Positions 1-11,628 of a stretch of DNA of 64,000 nt are shown here, one piece after another. The stretch's first letter is position 1, and every line of letters starts with the position of its first letter. The notes under the pieces are model-generated. The model was given only the letters and a program-made list of their open reading frames with translations, did no database searches and was not told the origin of the DNA. The stretch is from Buddleja alternifolia (lineage: Eukaryota > Streptophyta > Magnoliopsida > Lamiales > Scrophulariaceae): the NCBI GenBank assembly GCA_019426215.1, contig CM033392.1:53681149-53745148 (forward strand), in the 5' to 3' direction. The position numbers and the translations under genes are program-made.

Positions 1-2047
1 AGGAGTATTGGGAATTTCGGAGACCATAGTTAGACCAAATAATTTGAATAAAATTAGGAGAAGGTTTGGGGCGGAGTGGGAAGTAATTAACAATTATGTA
101 GTTGCTAGTAATGGTAGAATTTGGGTTCTTTGGAGGAAAGGTAATGTGAAAAGCAGTATCATTAGTGTCATATCACAACAAATAACCTATAGGATCACTA
201 TGGGACAACAGACTTTCATTTTTGTCCATGATCTATGCAATGAATGATGAGGTGATGAGGAGGAGTTTGTGGAAGGATATAACATAGATGAACTTCCATG
301 AACCCTGGGTTTTGATGGGGGATTGGAATGCCACACTCAAACATGATGAAAAGTTGAATAGTGATGGAAGTTTTGGTGGTGGTAATGAAGATATGAAAGG
401 TTGTTTTGAGGCAATGGGGCTGGAGGATATCCCATATTCCGAAAAGTTTTACACATGGAGTAATAATCATGACCCTATATCTCAAACATTTTGTAAGTTA
501 GATAGAGTTGTTGCAAATGGTGAATGGTTTCTGAATATGAAGGGAATGACAGTTGAATTCAAAGATAATGATTTATTGGATCATTGCCCTATGATACTGA
601 GTAAACAGAAGATGAAGTTTAGCTACTCACCATTTAAATTCTTGAATGGTTGGATAACCCATCTAGATTTTTTGAAGATGGTACAACAAGAGTGGAGCAG
701 AGAGGTTAAAGGCTTTCTGATGTATAAAGTGGTACAAAAATGTAAGGGGTTAAAAGTGAAGTTAAAGGAACTACACAAAGGTAATTTTGCCCAAATCTCA
801 AATCAATTCACTAAGGCTAGAAGTCAGTTACAAAACATTAGAACAGAGCTCCACAATCACCCTTTGGATGCACGGCTTATTCATCAAGAAAAGGACAACT
901 ACAATCATCTTAGACAGCTAGTTAAAGTATGCTACAAAAAAATTGATCTTTGCCCATGTCAATAAGCCATGGTGAAAAGCCCTTTTACCATGATTAAAAT
1001 CAATTGACCACGGCTTTGCCTTAGCTTTGACCATGGTAGTTGCAAGCATGTCCAAAATATTTACCATGGTTTATAGCCATGATCAATGTTTTGTTCATTG
1101 TAAAGACCATGTCTTTTAGCCATTATAAAAAAGTGTTGGGTTATCATTTCTTCCACCATGGCTAGTTATAGTTTAAAATAGCTAGTATTCTTTTTCACCA
1201 CGATCGAATTTAGTGTGGCTATATGAAACATTTACCACGACCAAATTAGCCATGAGTTTAGACAACTCTAGACCATGACATATATTTTCATTGCGAATAC
1301 TCAATTTTCTTGTACTGGTAGAAATAAAGCTCTTTCAACAAAGATCCAAAGCAGAGTTCTTTCAAAGAGGAGATGAATGTTCAAAGTATTTCTTTGCCAC
1401 GCTGAAATCCAGTAGATCACAATGTTAGATCCTGACATTGAGAAATGAACAAGGGATCAACTTACTGATCCAGAGGCCGTTAAACAAGAAATATTAGGGT
1501 ATTACTAGAGCCTTAAGGGGAAAACTAGTTAGACAAGCAATAACATAAGGCAGGAAGTTATTGACCAGGGTTATGTTCTAATGCCAGATGATATTGAACT
1601 CATGAGACAACCTGCTACTAATGAAGATGTGAAAAAATTTATTTTCTCAATTCCTATGACAAGAGTCCAGGGCCAGATGGCTATAACTCTTGTTTTTTCA
1701 GGAAAGCCTGGAACATTATTGGAGGGGAGGTGACTAGTGCTGTCAAAGATTGCTTTACTAAAAGGAAAATCGTCACAGAATTGAATCACACTCTGTTACA
1801 CTTAATCCCTAAATGTCACAATCCAACAAAGGTGGGGGATTACAGGCCCATAGCCTGTGTACTCTAATATACAAGGCAATTTCCAAGTTGCTATGCAATA
1901 GAATTAAGCAGGTGCTCCCTAAATTGATTGACCAAGCCCAATGACCTTTTGTACAAGGCAGAAGCATAGTAGATAATGTTGTCCTGTGTCATGAGTTGGT
2001 GAAAGGATACAGCAGAAAAGGAATATTACCAAGGGTGGCGATGAAAG
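1..2047 (+). pseudogene. LINE (plant L1-type) pseudogene, 5' part: endonuclease and N-terminal reverse transcriptase
   Basis: Degenerate ORF2 of a non-LTR retrotransposon. Positions 8-247 give the start of an endonuclease/exonuclease/phosphatase domain (an IWVLWRKG segment). After a small break, 288-929 continues it with GDWNATLKHDEK and ends the domain near LDHCPMILS, the usual Asp-His region. Translation resumes at 1321 after a small inserted element (EIKLFQQRSK, then a GD-x-CSKYFFATLK stretch). The reverse transcriptase palm follows near 1797 (LIPKCHNPTKVGDYRPIACV), with a frameshift at about 1865 and a stop near 1942. The reading ends at ATGAAAGTG (2042), exactly where the canonical MKVD(I/L)RKAYD motif is cut by the insertion at 2048. 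The remainder is at 25120-26782. The 5' end lies left of the window. It cannot make an active protein. Confidence 0.9.
930..1317. mobile_element. Small non-autonomous CACTA-derived element inside the LINE
   Basis: A 388-bp block interrupts the LINE reading frame and is flanked by GTA at 927-929 and 1318-1320, the 3-bp duplication expected of CACTA elements. The termini are imperfect inverted repeats: TGCTACAAAAAAATTG on the left and the complement of CAGTACAAGAAAATTG on the right, both close to the CACTACAAGAAAATTG end seen in plant CACTA elements. The interior is packed with CCATGGT/GACCATG motifs in both orientations, resembling subterminal transposase-binding repeats. Removing the block and one GTA restores the LINE codon order (..LVKV then EIKLF..). 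It has no coding capacity. Confidence 0.85.
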
Positions 2048-3250
2048 TGATAGTGTTGTATGCCCGGCGAGCCATCTGTTGACATGAACACTGGATCATC
2101 AACACTATGAAAGTCTTATCATTTATATCGTATCAAACCTGTTTTGGTATGCTTCTTTATTGTCGATTACTTATGTTAGTATAGATAGAGATGGCATAGA
2201 TTACATATGATTAGGGGACCATAATCCTAAATCATGTTCCAAGTCATAGAGGTTGAGAGATGTGGGATATCACGGGCCTCGTCAAGACTTGTTTGTGTGT
2301 GTACCTCTTATTAGATATTGATGTGTACCATTGTTAATGGTCGAAGATTCAATATATGTACGAAGATTCATACTTTGGAGAAATATGGAATGGAACAGCC
2401 CCACAAAGATTCCTCGCTAGTTTTGCCGAACTTGGAATCCTTGGGTTTCGTAGTGTGAGATAGTCCTTAGACCTGAGATGTCATTGGGTACTACTCGTTA
2501 TGCTTTGATATGCACGTGTACTCTAGGAGAGTCATACGGAGTGTATGTTGGGTATAGTCTGATAGTACAGAGGATTAGATGGCAATTGTTAAAGTATCCA
2601 TCCAGGGCATACGGCCTGGCATTTTCTATGCTATTGTGTAAAGCTGAATGATCGCGTCTCTGGCAGGAGCATAGTCTTATAAGGGGGATTGATGATCCCT
2701 ACTTGGAAGACCAGATCATTAGTGGAACTAACATAGTCATAGTTTCCGAGGCTACTAGGGTTTCGACCGTCGCCAAACTCTAAACCTTAGACGGAAAAAA
2801 GATGGAAGGATTCGACTCACATGAAGATCGAAACCTGGATATGTTTGTTTTTCATCGTTAACATCTAGCAAGTCATGGCGACGTTGCTAAATATCGAACC
2901 ATGACCAATAGGTGCCTTGGGTTAATTGGTGAAGTTGATCCACGGGCTAGTTAATTATTAAGAGAAATTAATCTAGACTATGGGGAGGACTTATTGCTAG
3001 CTTGTTAATGAGCCTAAGGGGTCACACACTTAACTTAGTGTAGTACTTATTGGCTAGTTATATTTTATAAATTAATGGAGAGATTACTTAATTAGAATTA
3101 ATTAATTGAGAAAAATGAATTGAATAAATTAAGTGGTCTTAATTAATAATTGTCTTATAATTTAATATTAGAATATTAAATTGGGAAAGACTAATTAATT
3201 AATTAGTGGTCTAATTAATTAATAAGTGGAAGAGTAAAATAAATATTTGC

Positions 3251-3284
<34 letters not shown>

Positions 3285-3707
3285 GTATGCGCGTGTATAT
3301 GTGTGGTTTTGGTGGGGAATTTTATCTTGTTCACCAAGTTATATATATGTGTATATATTTAATATATATCTTGTAATATATTTAGTAGGATCCATTCTAA
3401 TTAATATGGAAAGATCTTATAAATATATTAGGATAGATATTGTAGATTTGGTAAGATCTATTTAATTGGTTAGTCGACTAATTATAACGAAATATTTTAT
3501 TGAAGAAAGATATAGTATATTTGATATGATATCAAATATATGAAAATATATAATTAGTTGGAAAGGAATCCAATTAATCATGGAAAGAATTAAGAGAGAA
3601 GGAAACTTAACATATAAGTATAAAATACATATACACATATGGGAATGCATGATATACACACCTATATGAGGCGAGTATGTGCATGTGTGTGAGTTTGACT
3701 TATGGCG

Positions 3708-3710
<3 letters not shown>

Positions 3711-3757
<47 letters not shown>
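3711..3757. repeat. Compound (TC)n(TA)n microsatellite at the CACTA 1 insertion point
   Basis: About 28 bases of TC repeat followed by about 19 bases of TA repeat directly abut the CACTA 1 terminus. Slippage here probably explains why the 3-bp target duplication is not clean (TAT on the left, CTA on the right). Confidence 0.9.
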
Positions 3758-4380
3758 CACTACAAAAAATATTTATTGCGAGGACACATTTCATCACAAT
3801 AGTGCAACAATTTGTCACAATTATTTATTGCGAGGAAAACAATTCGTCACGGGGTCGTCACAGTAGCACCTTCGCAATAACTTATTGTGACGAAAACATC
3901 GTTCCTCGCATAAAGTTATTGCAGGAACTTGTATTTCGTCACAATAAAGTTATGTTGCGACGACTATTTTTTCACGTATGAGTATTCCATTTCTTGCATT
4001 TGATCTATTCCTCGCAATAGATTAACTAAAGTGACAACGTCTTCGTTGTGTTAGATAATCTGTCCCGCAATAGGTCACAATAAGGTGACGAAATGTTTGC
4101 TCACAATTTTTGTAGAAGCTAATATGACGGATATTTCTCACAATAAGTACCTTAATTTGACTCCTTAGATTGCTGATGCAACGAAATATTCCTCATAATA
4201 AGTAAACTTAATGTGAACAATATTTCCTCGCAAATATCCATTAATGCGACGTTCATTTCCTCACGTTAGGGTTTTCATATTGAAACAAATATTTGAAAAT
4301 GCATATGTAAGGAATTATCGCTCACAATATGGACAATATCTTCGTAATCTAATTTCTAATGTGAGGAACCTGTCATCACA
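3758..4380. repeat. Left subterminal repeat region of CACTA 1
   Basis: Many degenerate copies of a 10-15 base motif (TTGCGAGGA, TCGTCACAATA, TGTGACGAA and complements) occur in both orientations. Matching motifs recur at 24250-24616. In characterised CACTA elements such subterminal repeats bind the TNPA-type protein. Confidence 0.75.
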
Positions 4381-5038
4381 ATACTTGCCCAACGCGTAAT
4401 ATAAATCACAAAACCTTACTTATCATCATAATAAGCTTCCACACAAATGTCATACATTCCAAATCTAATTCGTTCATTACATCCAAAACAATAAAAATGC
4501 AAGCACTACTCAAGTGCATCACATAACACCCTTAATATGCATATAATAAGCTAACAAAGGTACTTATAAAGTCATCCTAATATCTTCAATATTCAATTCA
4601 CAAAATATCCTCTTGAGAGAATTCATCCACCACCGACGACTATAACATTCTACCCCGAAACTGACTATCCTCTATAATAAACTTCAACTTGTCAACTATA
4701 ATAAAAAAGAAATAAAATATCACATAAGTAAATATAAAAAATAATATTATAATGGCTTGAAGCATATGATTAGTAAAATTAAAGTAAAGCACAAGACATA
4801 GACAAAAGCAAAAACAAAAACAAAAGCAAGAAATCGATGAAACTCTATTTTTAAATTCGAACACAAATACGATAAAGAAACATCCAGAACCAAATTCAAC
4901 TACCACATCATAACACCCAATTTCAAACTCAATTTAAAACCACAATTGATCATGCAATTGGAACACATCAATTAATATCCATATTAATCTAATCCATACA
5001 TGCAAAATAATAAAATCTTAAATATATAAAATACATAC
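4381..5038. other. CACTA 1 arm, downstream of its minus-strand gene; no gene seen
   Basis: AT-rich sequence that would follow the stop codon of the Transposase_24-type gene before the MULE was inserted. I see no convincing coding potential. The open frame at 4640-4906 is low-complexity (poly-Phe/Cys). Confidence 0.5.
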
Positions 5039-6165
5039 CAGAAAAGGGGAAAATTAAGCAAACGGTCCCTTTTTGCATAGTAATTAAGTAAATAGTCACT
5101 TTGACTTCTACTTTTCTTTTGGTATTTTTTTAATTAAGGTGTGGACCCAATTGTTTTCCAAATCAAAATATACCGGCCCCGCTGAGATATAAAAAAAATA
5201 AAGCAACTTAATTTAATTTAATTACCTTATATACCCTTTGAGCAAAACAATCCCCTCCAGCAACTTAATTTGACTCTGGACAAAAGAAAAGGGAACAACA
5301 CAATTCAACACTCTCTCTCTCTAGACAAAGAAGAAGACGTGAGGAGAAGAAGCACACAAGAACACTACGAGGAACACTACGAAGAACACGAAGAAGAAAC
5401 AGTCAATCAAGGTTGAAGGTACTACTTATCTCTCTCTAACGCGAAAAAGAAACGGTCATTTTGGGGAATTGGGTTTTAATAGATCCCTAATTTCAATTTG
5501 TTTTTTTTTTCCTCTCTGTATGTTGTGTGTATTAATTTCATGAATCGCAGCATTGTATGTCTCTATGATATCTATATGTTGTGGTTATAGGAAAAGGTGA
5601 TTGAAAAGCTCAATTGATTGCTGTTAAGTTTGTTAAAATCATTCAAGAAATCTGCTTCAATCTTGCTTATGAGAGATTAGATGGCATGAGATCGTGATTT
5701 TGCTCTGATAACCATGTTGAAATCAAGAATTTAGTATTTGGGAGATTGAGAGAGAGAAGCCATTGATTTCTGTAATTGGGAAATTTTGCAATATATTTGA
5801 AAAATATGCTTTCAACTTATTTTAATAAAGATAAAAATGAAAAACTCACCTAATTAACAAACTTTGACATTTTGACTAACTACAAACAGAATTGTAAACA
5901 CTAAAAATTACATATATGCCCTCATATATTTCAACAAAGTGTGTTATTGTTTTATCTTATTTCAGTTTTTTAATTGAGGAAAGAATTTTAATTTCATCTT
6001 TTAAAATTAGATTGTTGTTCAGGGAATAGTTGTGATATTCGAAAGATATTTGAAATCTATGCTTTTGCGTAATTGTGAATTCATTTATTTTTTAATCTAA
6101 TCCTTTTTTAGAATAACTTTGTAACTGTAGAATCTGAATTGTGATTTTTCGACCTTTCTGTTTCC

Positions 6166-8211
6166 ATGCCCCGTGTAAAGATGTCACGTAATCGATCCAG
6201 ACCGAACTCATCTACTTGCCCCACTCCCAATCCCAATTCCATCCCACGGCTACCTAGTCATCAAATAGAATTTGCGTCTCCACCGGTAACCCAATCACCC
6301 ACTCAAACTCCAAATCTCATCCCGATAAGTAAAATTAAAATGATTTCTACTTTACTTGTAATCGTATATTAAATTTGTGTTAGTTTTTTGAAGTATATTG
6401 TATAACTTATTCGTAGGTTAATGCCGTAAATGATATTCCTCGACCTAATCTTATATTGACTCCAAATGAATTTAATTTCAAGTGTAAATTAGCGACTCAT
6501 TGCAAATTGGCAAAAGAAGTAAAATTTATTGAAGATTGCTTGAAAGATCATCCTGATGGGTTGGATTGGTTTAAGACTTCACAATTTGGCCATCTCTTTG
6601 AAGTTGCCCCTTACATAGAAACATGTCTAAGTCCATTGTGGATGCTTCTAAGCAGACAAGTGCACATGAACAAAAAACTTGAATTATGGTTTGTTTTGAA
6701 TGGCACCCCTGTACGGTACTCTCTAATGGAGCATACACTTATTAGCGGGTTGAATAGCTCTCCTTATCCATCAGAGGTTTTACATGGTGATGGTTTCGAG
6801 GAACGTTTCGGCGAAAAAAAAATAACACTGAAGGTTGTAAGGAATATGCTTAGCAACTTCAGTATCCCTGCAGAAGAGGTTGGAGCTTTAAGTGGGAGTG
6901 TTAGGCAACAAGAGAGGGAGAGCCTTTTGTTAGACAAGTTGAAGTTAGCAGTGTTATATTTTGTGGCAACTGTGTTATTTAGTCGCAGGTCAGAAGATTG
7001 TGAAATAGATGGCGCTTTGGTTGAAATTGTCGATGACATTGATGTTGCACGCACTTATCCATGGGGTAGAATGAGTTATTGTTATTTGATAAAGGAAGTG
7101 CAAAATTTGAACATCAAAAGACTATGTAGTGCAGCAAATCCACAGTGGACATGTTGTGGCTTCATTCTACCACTAATGGTAATTAAATTTTTGTATTCCA
7201 TTATTAAGTCCTGTGTTTTAATTTATGTAGTTTGTTATTTCAGAATTTTGATTTTTCGGGTTTGTAGTTGTTGCCGTTTGAGTGTATTCCAGCATTGTCA
7301 CCGAGTATTGGGCGTGTGAGAAATGTTATCATTGGCCAATTGCCGAGAATTTGCTATTGGAACACTCAATTCAATTTGAGAAAGCAAGCTCCATCTTTGG
7401 GCCTAATTCTACAAGTTGTTGGTAACTCGAAGGTTGGTTCTTTAAATTCAGCATGTTATATATTCTAAATTATATGATATAGTATTGATTAGTTCAATAT
7501 TTTTGAGAGTTTCAGGATATCAGGAGCGTACTTGCACCGACGGCGGAGGAGTTGCAAGCCAGCCACATGCATGGTTTTGCTCCTATCGATCAATACCGCT
7601 CTGTCACTACCATTGGCACCACTACCGATCAGTGGACGGCTGTACTTGAGAATGGGGACAGTGTATTTTTTGAAGATATTTGGCGAGAAGATGTTGAGGG
7701 TCGTCATTCGTTCCTTAAAAGAGTGACTGCTTCTGAACACATTGCTACACCTGCACAGGACAACGTTGCAGGTGCTTCAACAATACCTTCTGAGTCTACC
7801 AATCATGTGGTTAAAATGTTGGAATCCTTAATGGAAAATATATCTGAGTTAAGAAGTGATATGACTCTTCTGAATGAAAGACTACAACGGTTGGAAGAGA
7901 AGGTAGAAGAGGTGGTAAAATGGACTCGGTCTAACCACGGGGAAGAGGATGATAATGATGATCGTGTTGGGCAAGAATATGGTGGGCAGGATTGGGTTGG
8001 GGATGATGATGTTTGTGGTGTGCAGAATAGTGTTGAACGGGTGGATGATGATCCGATTGGCGATAAGGGTGATGAACACGGGATATCAAGCAATGTGACT
8101 GATGAAAACAAAGAAAAGAGGGTGAAGAGGAAATCCAAATATACGCAGCCCCCATTCACGAGTCCTGCTTATGTGACGAGGGCACGGAGGGTGTTGAGTA
8201 AAAAAAAATAG
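6166..8211 (+). CDS. DUF1985-domain protein of the MULE
   Basis: Second gene of the MULE, function unknown. Exons 6417-7178, 7268-7432 and 7516-8211 have consensus splice sites and join in phase 0 (254, 55 and 231 codons, stop at 8209-8211). The DUF1985 region is in the first two of these (GLDWFKTSQFGHLF, LELWFVLNGTPVRYSL, LAVLYFVATVLF, then PWGRMSYCYLIKEV). The last exon has an acidic region with a probable coiled coil (LRSDMTLLNERLQRLEEKVE) and ends in a basic KRVKRKSKY-type tail. An upstream exon starting at ATG 6166 (Pro/Ser-rich) has a GT donor at 6329 that leaves one extra base and meets a stop across the junction, so its use is uncertain. A spliced leader (about 5290-5418, acceptor near 6130) runs inward from the left terminal repeat, which probably supplies the promoter. 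Related MULE proteins often end in a Ulp1-like cysteine protease; none is seen here. Confidence 0.8.
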
Positions 8212-8370
8212 TTTCTTGTGTAATTTACTATATTGTAACTTGAACTGATTTATTTTTTTCACTGGTGATTTAATTTTTGTGGATTTTGCTTATATATAGT
8301 GTGGAATATGTAAGTCCCATTTGTAAGTTGCTAGAATATGTGTTAGCCAAAAAATTTGGGAGTCTACTAA

Positions 8371-9345
8371 CTATATATTTTTTTAAGTTTATTTCACTTT
8401 ATTAAGTAATATATTATAGATGGATAAATATATATTTATTCATGTGAAAATAGTGAGCTAAACAATTTAAGTTTCTAACTTTAGTTTACTTTGTTAATTT
8501 GGTGTAATTTAATATACCGGTTAGATTGGGGAACAATCTGAGCGATATACATATATACTGGATGGATCGGGTTACCAATCTAACCGGTATATATAATTAT
8601 TTATTTTGCTTATATATGAATAATAACTTTATGTATTAAATTAAATAGGGATCTTTTTCCTTGTGAAAATGGTCACTAAAACAACACAATCCATTTGATA
8701 TATTTTTTTAAGTTTATTTCACTTTATTAAGTAATATATTATAGATGGATAAATATATATTTATTCATGTGAAAATAGTGAGCTAAACAATTTAAGTTTC
8801 TAACTTTAGTTTACTTTGTTAATTTGGTGTAATTTAATATACCGGTTAGATTGGGGACCAATCTGAGCGATATACATATATACTGGATGGATCGGGTTAC
8901 CAATCTAACCGGTATATATAATTATTTATTTTGCTTATATATGAATAATAACTTTATGTATTAAATTAAATAGGGATCTTTTTCCTTGTGAAAATGGTCA
9001 CTAAAACAACACAATCCATTTGATATATTTTTTTAAGTTTATTTCACTTTATTAAGTAATATATTATAGATGGATAAATATATATTTATTCATGTGAAAA
9101 TAGTGAGCTAAACAATTTAAGTTTCTAACTTTAGTTTACTTTGTTAATTTAGTGTAATTTAATATACCGGTTAGATTGGTGACCAATCTGAGCGATATAC
9201 ATGTATACTGGATGGATCGGGTTACCAATCTAACCGGTATATATAATTATTTATTTTGCTTATATATGAATAATAACTTTATGCATTAAATTAAATAGGG
9301 ATCTTTTTCCTTGTGAAAATGGTCACTAAAACAACACAATCCATT
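8371..9345. repeat. Three tandem 325-bp repeats, each with a hairpin
   Basis: Three nearly identical copies with an exact 325-bp spacing (shared anchor TTTTAAGTTTATTTCACTTT at 8381, 8706 and 9031). Each contains inverted arms TATACCGGTTAGATTGG and CCAATCTAACCGGTATA about 45 bases apart (first copy 8513-8529 and 8575-8591). The copies differ at only a few bases. The array lies between the convergent MULE genes, starting 160 bases after the DUF1985 stop. Confidence 0.93.
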
Positions 9346-10079
9346 TGATATATATTTTTTGAATTATTTTTTTAGTTTATTTCACAACACAATCCATTTG
9401 CTTATACATGTATTTTTTTGGTAACTACCACAACATCATAATCCTTTCCACAAAACACAAAAACAACTCATTCACACCATAATTGTTGTGCTGCTTCGAC
9501 GTTTTTCTGAGACTCTTCTTCTCTCTTTTCAACTTACTAAAGCAAAACCTTCTTCAAAGCTAATCGCTATAATTTGAGAACCTCCTCAAGCAATCTTACC
9601 TCCTCAACTTTCTGTCAAATCCAACTGCCAAATTCAATTGTGATACACCCCCAAAGTCAAAAAGTAAATGGCTGGACAACTATATGAAGCAAGCAGGAGG
9701 TGCATTTTCTTGTAATAAACACTACTAAGGTGTCATATCTCCAACCAAAAAAAATTGCTGCTTTGGAACTTCAATGTATTCCACCCACTTTTTCGTAATG
9801 CCAAAAGGAGAAAGGAATATGCAAAATAATCCACTATTGCAAAACATATGTATATAATCGACAAATTCCCATTTAGCATAACATATGTATATAACAATAA
9901 TCAAAAAATTAACATATAACCAACATTATTTCAATCACAAAATTCTCATTAACATAACATACACATATATAACAACAATCAAGAAATTAAAATATAATTC
10001 ACATACTAAATCACAAAAACCAAATTAAACTAACATAAATTACATCATGTAAAATATATATAACATAACACAAATCATA
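9346..10079. other. Intergenic part of the MULE; nothing recognised
   Basis: AT-rich sequence with short repeats of CATAACATATGTATATAA type near 9850-9970. No open frame or RNA gene is convincing. Confidence 0.4.
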
Positions 10080-10620
10080 TATATATATGTGTGTGTGTGT
10101 GCGTGAATACCTATATATTAAAGGATGAAGGGGGGCCGACGTACATGGTGGTGGTGGTGGAGTGAGATAGAGAGACAGAGAGTATAGAGAGAGTAGAGAG
10201 AGAGAAAGAGTTGGGAGAAATGGGGGGAAGAATTCAATTTTTAGAGAGTATAGAGAGAGAAAGAGTTGGGAGAAATGGGGGGAATAATTCAATTTTTAGA
10301 GAGTATAGAGAGAGGAAGAGTTGGGAGAAATGGGGGGAAGAATTCAATTTTTGGGATAAAAATTGGGGGGAAATTATTATTAATATTTTTTTTAATTTCG
10401 GACTTTATTTATAGCGGTTCGAACACGAACTGTGATCAATAGCGGTTTGTGATTGAACAGCTATCGTCGGTACGTGATCAATAGCAGTTCGATCATGAAC
10501 TGTTATTAATAATATGTATAATTTTTTATTATTTATAGCGGTTCGAAAACGAACTGCTATAAATAATTTTTTTTATTTCGGATTTACTATTTATCGCGGT
10601 TCGTGAAAGAAATTAATTTT
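10080..10620 (-). mobile_element. Remnant of a CACTA terminus related to CACTA 2, inside the MULE
   Basis: Reading from right to left, 10408-10615 holds AGCGGTTCG..CGAACTGCT palindromic motifs. These are followed by GAGAGA-rich sequence, a GGTGGTGGTGG stretch and TA/TG dinucleotide repeats. CACTA 2 shows the same succession at its left end (GCGGTTCG palindromes, CT-rich, CACCACCACC, TA repeat; 52340-52910). The outer CACTA terminus itself is not recognisable. Confidence 0.6.
10205..10350. repeat. 55-bp minisatellite, three copies
   Basis: TTGGGAGAAATGGGGGGAA recurs at 10211, 10266 and 10321, with intervening ATTCAATTTTTAGAGAGTAT. It lies within the CACTA remnant. Confidence 0.85.
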
Positions 10621-10703
10621 ATCTCATATAGTATAAATAATATTTCAGTACATTTGATATAAATATATATATAAGTAAATCTCATCAATCTATATATGTG
10701 TTT

Positions 10704-10770
10704 CAGGGGTTAGGGTAACTTTAAGGTTTAGGGTAAGTTTAGGGTTTAGGGTATAGGATTGTTTAGGTTT
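10704..10770. repeat. Short telomere-like TTTAGGG repeats
   Basis: Several perfect and imperfect copies of the plant telomere unit TTTAGGG (GGTTTAGGGTAAGTTTAGGG and similar). A complementary short tract, CTAAACCCTAAACCCTAAAC, is at about 23382-23402. Confidence 0.6.
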
Positions 10771-11055
10771 TTGGGTTATTTCTCTACAAACACAAAATAG
10801 TTTAGGTTTAGATATAAATAATATTATTATACTATATATATATATATGATATTATACTATATATATATATATATGATATTATAAGTTTACGTACTAGATC
10901 TTTTGTCATGAGATTGTTGTCATCTTGTGTGTTTGTGGACATGGCGGCGAATATGAAACCTTTGTATAATTTAAACATAATTTAATTTGCCTTTTCATAT
11001 AGAAAACTTCTTTTAAAAAGAATAATCTATACACTTCTTTTAAAAAGAATAATTT

Positions 11056-11443
11056 GCCTAGCTCATGTATAGTAATTAATAGTATAATACACTATAATTA
11101 ATTTTTATAAGAGTTTTATACAATTAAAAATCACAAAATAAATATATTTTTATAGAGTATTATATAATTAAAGGTGTTAATTTTAATAAAGTATTATACA
11201 ACTTATTCTTAATTAATGACTCATATCATATTTATATTTGGGCCTAGCTTCTAGTTGGTACTATTGGCTTAGTTTGGGCCTAGCTCATGTATAGTAATTA
11301 ATAGTATAATACATTATAATTAATTTTTATAAGAGTATTATACAATTAAAAATAACAAAATAAATATATTTTTATAGAGTATTATATAATTAAAGGTGCC
11401 AATTTTAAGAAAGTATTATATAACTTATTATTAATTAATGACT
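11056..11443. repeat. Direct duplication, two copies of about 165 bp offset by 222 bp
   Basis: CCTAGCTCATGTATAGTAAT begins near 11057 and again near 11279. Both copies continue through matching AT-rich sequence to TTAATTAATGACTCAT. The spacer contains GGGCCTAGCTTCTAG. It lies just downstream of the mudrA stop codon. Confidence 0.8.
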
Positions 11444-11628
11444 CATTTGCTGGAACAATTAAAAATCAAAAATAAATATATCAAAATCCATCTTCCAAAT
11501 CATAAAATAAATATACATGTTGTCATTTGAACATCAAAATCCATCTTCCAAAAATAAAGTCCTACTTTCATTAAACTATCCAATACTCTATAAGAAATCA
11601 TAGAAACAATAATGACACAATCTCCATT

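Noticed and set aside
7803..8159. Antisense open frames rich in Ser/Phe/Pro/His
   Set aside because: They mirror the acidic region of the DUF1985 exon on the opposite strand.
10704..10770. True telomere or chromosome end
   Set aside because: Only a few imperfect TTTAGGG units embedded in a transposon; interstitial motif only.
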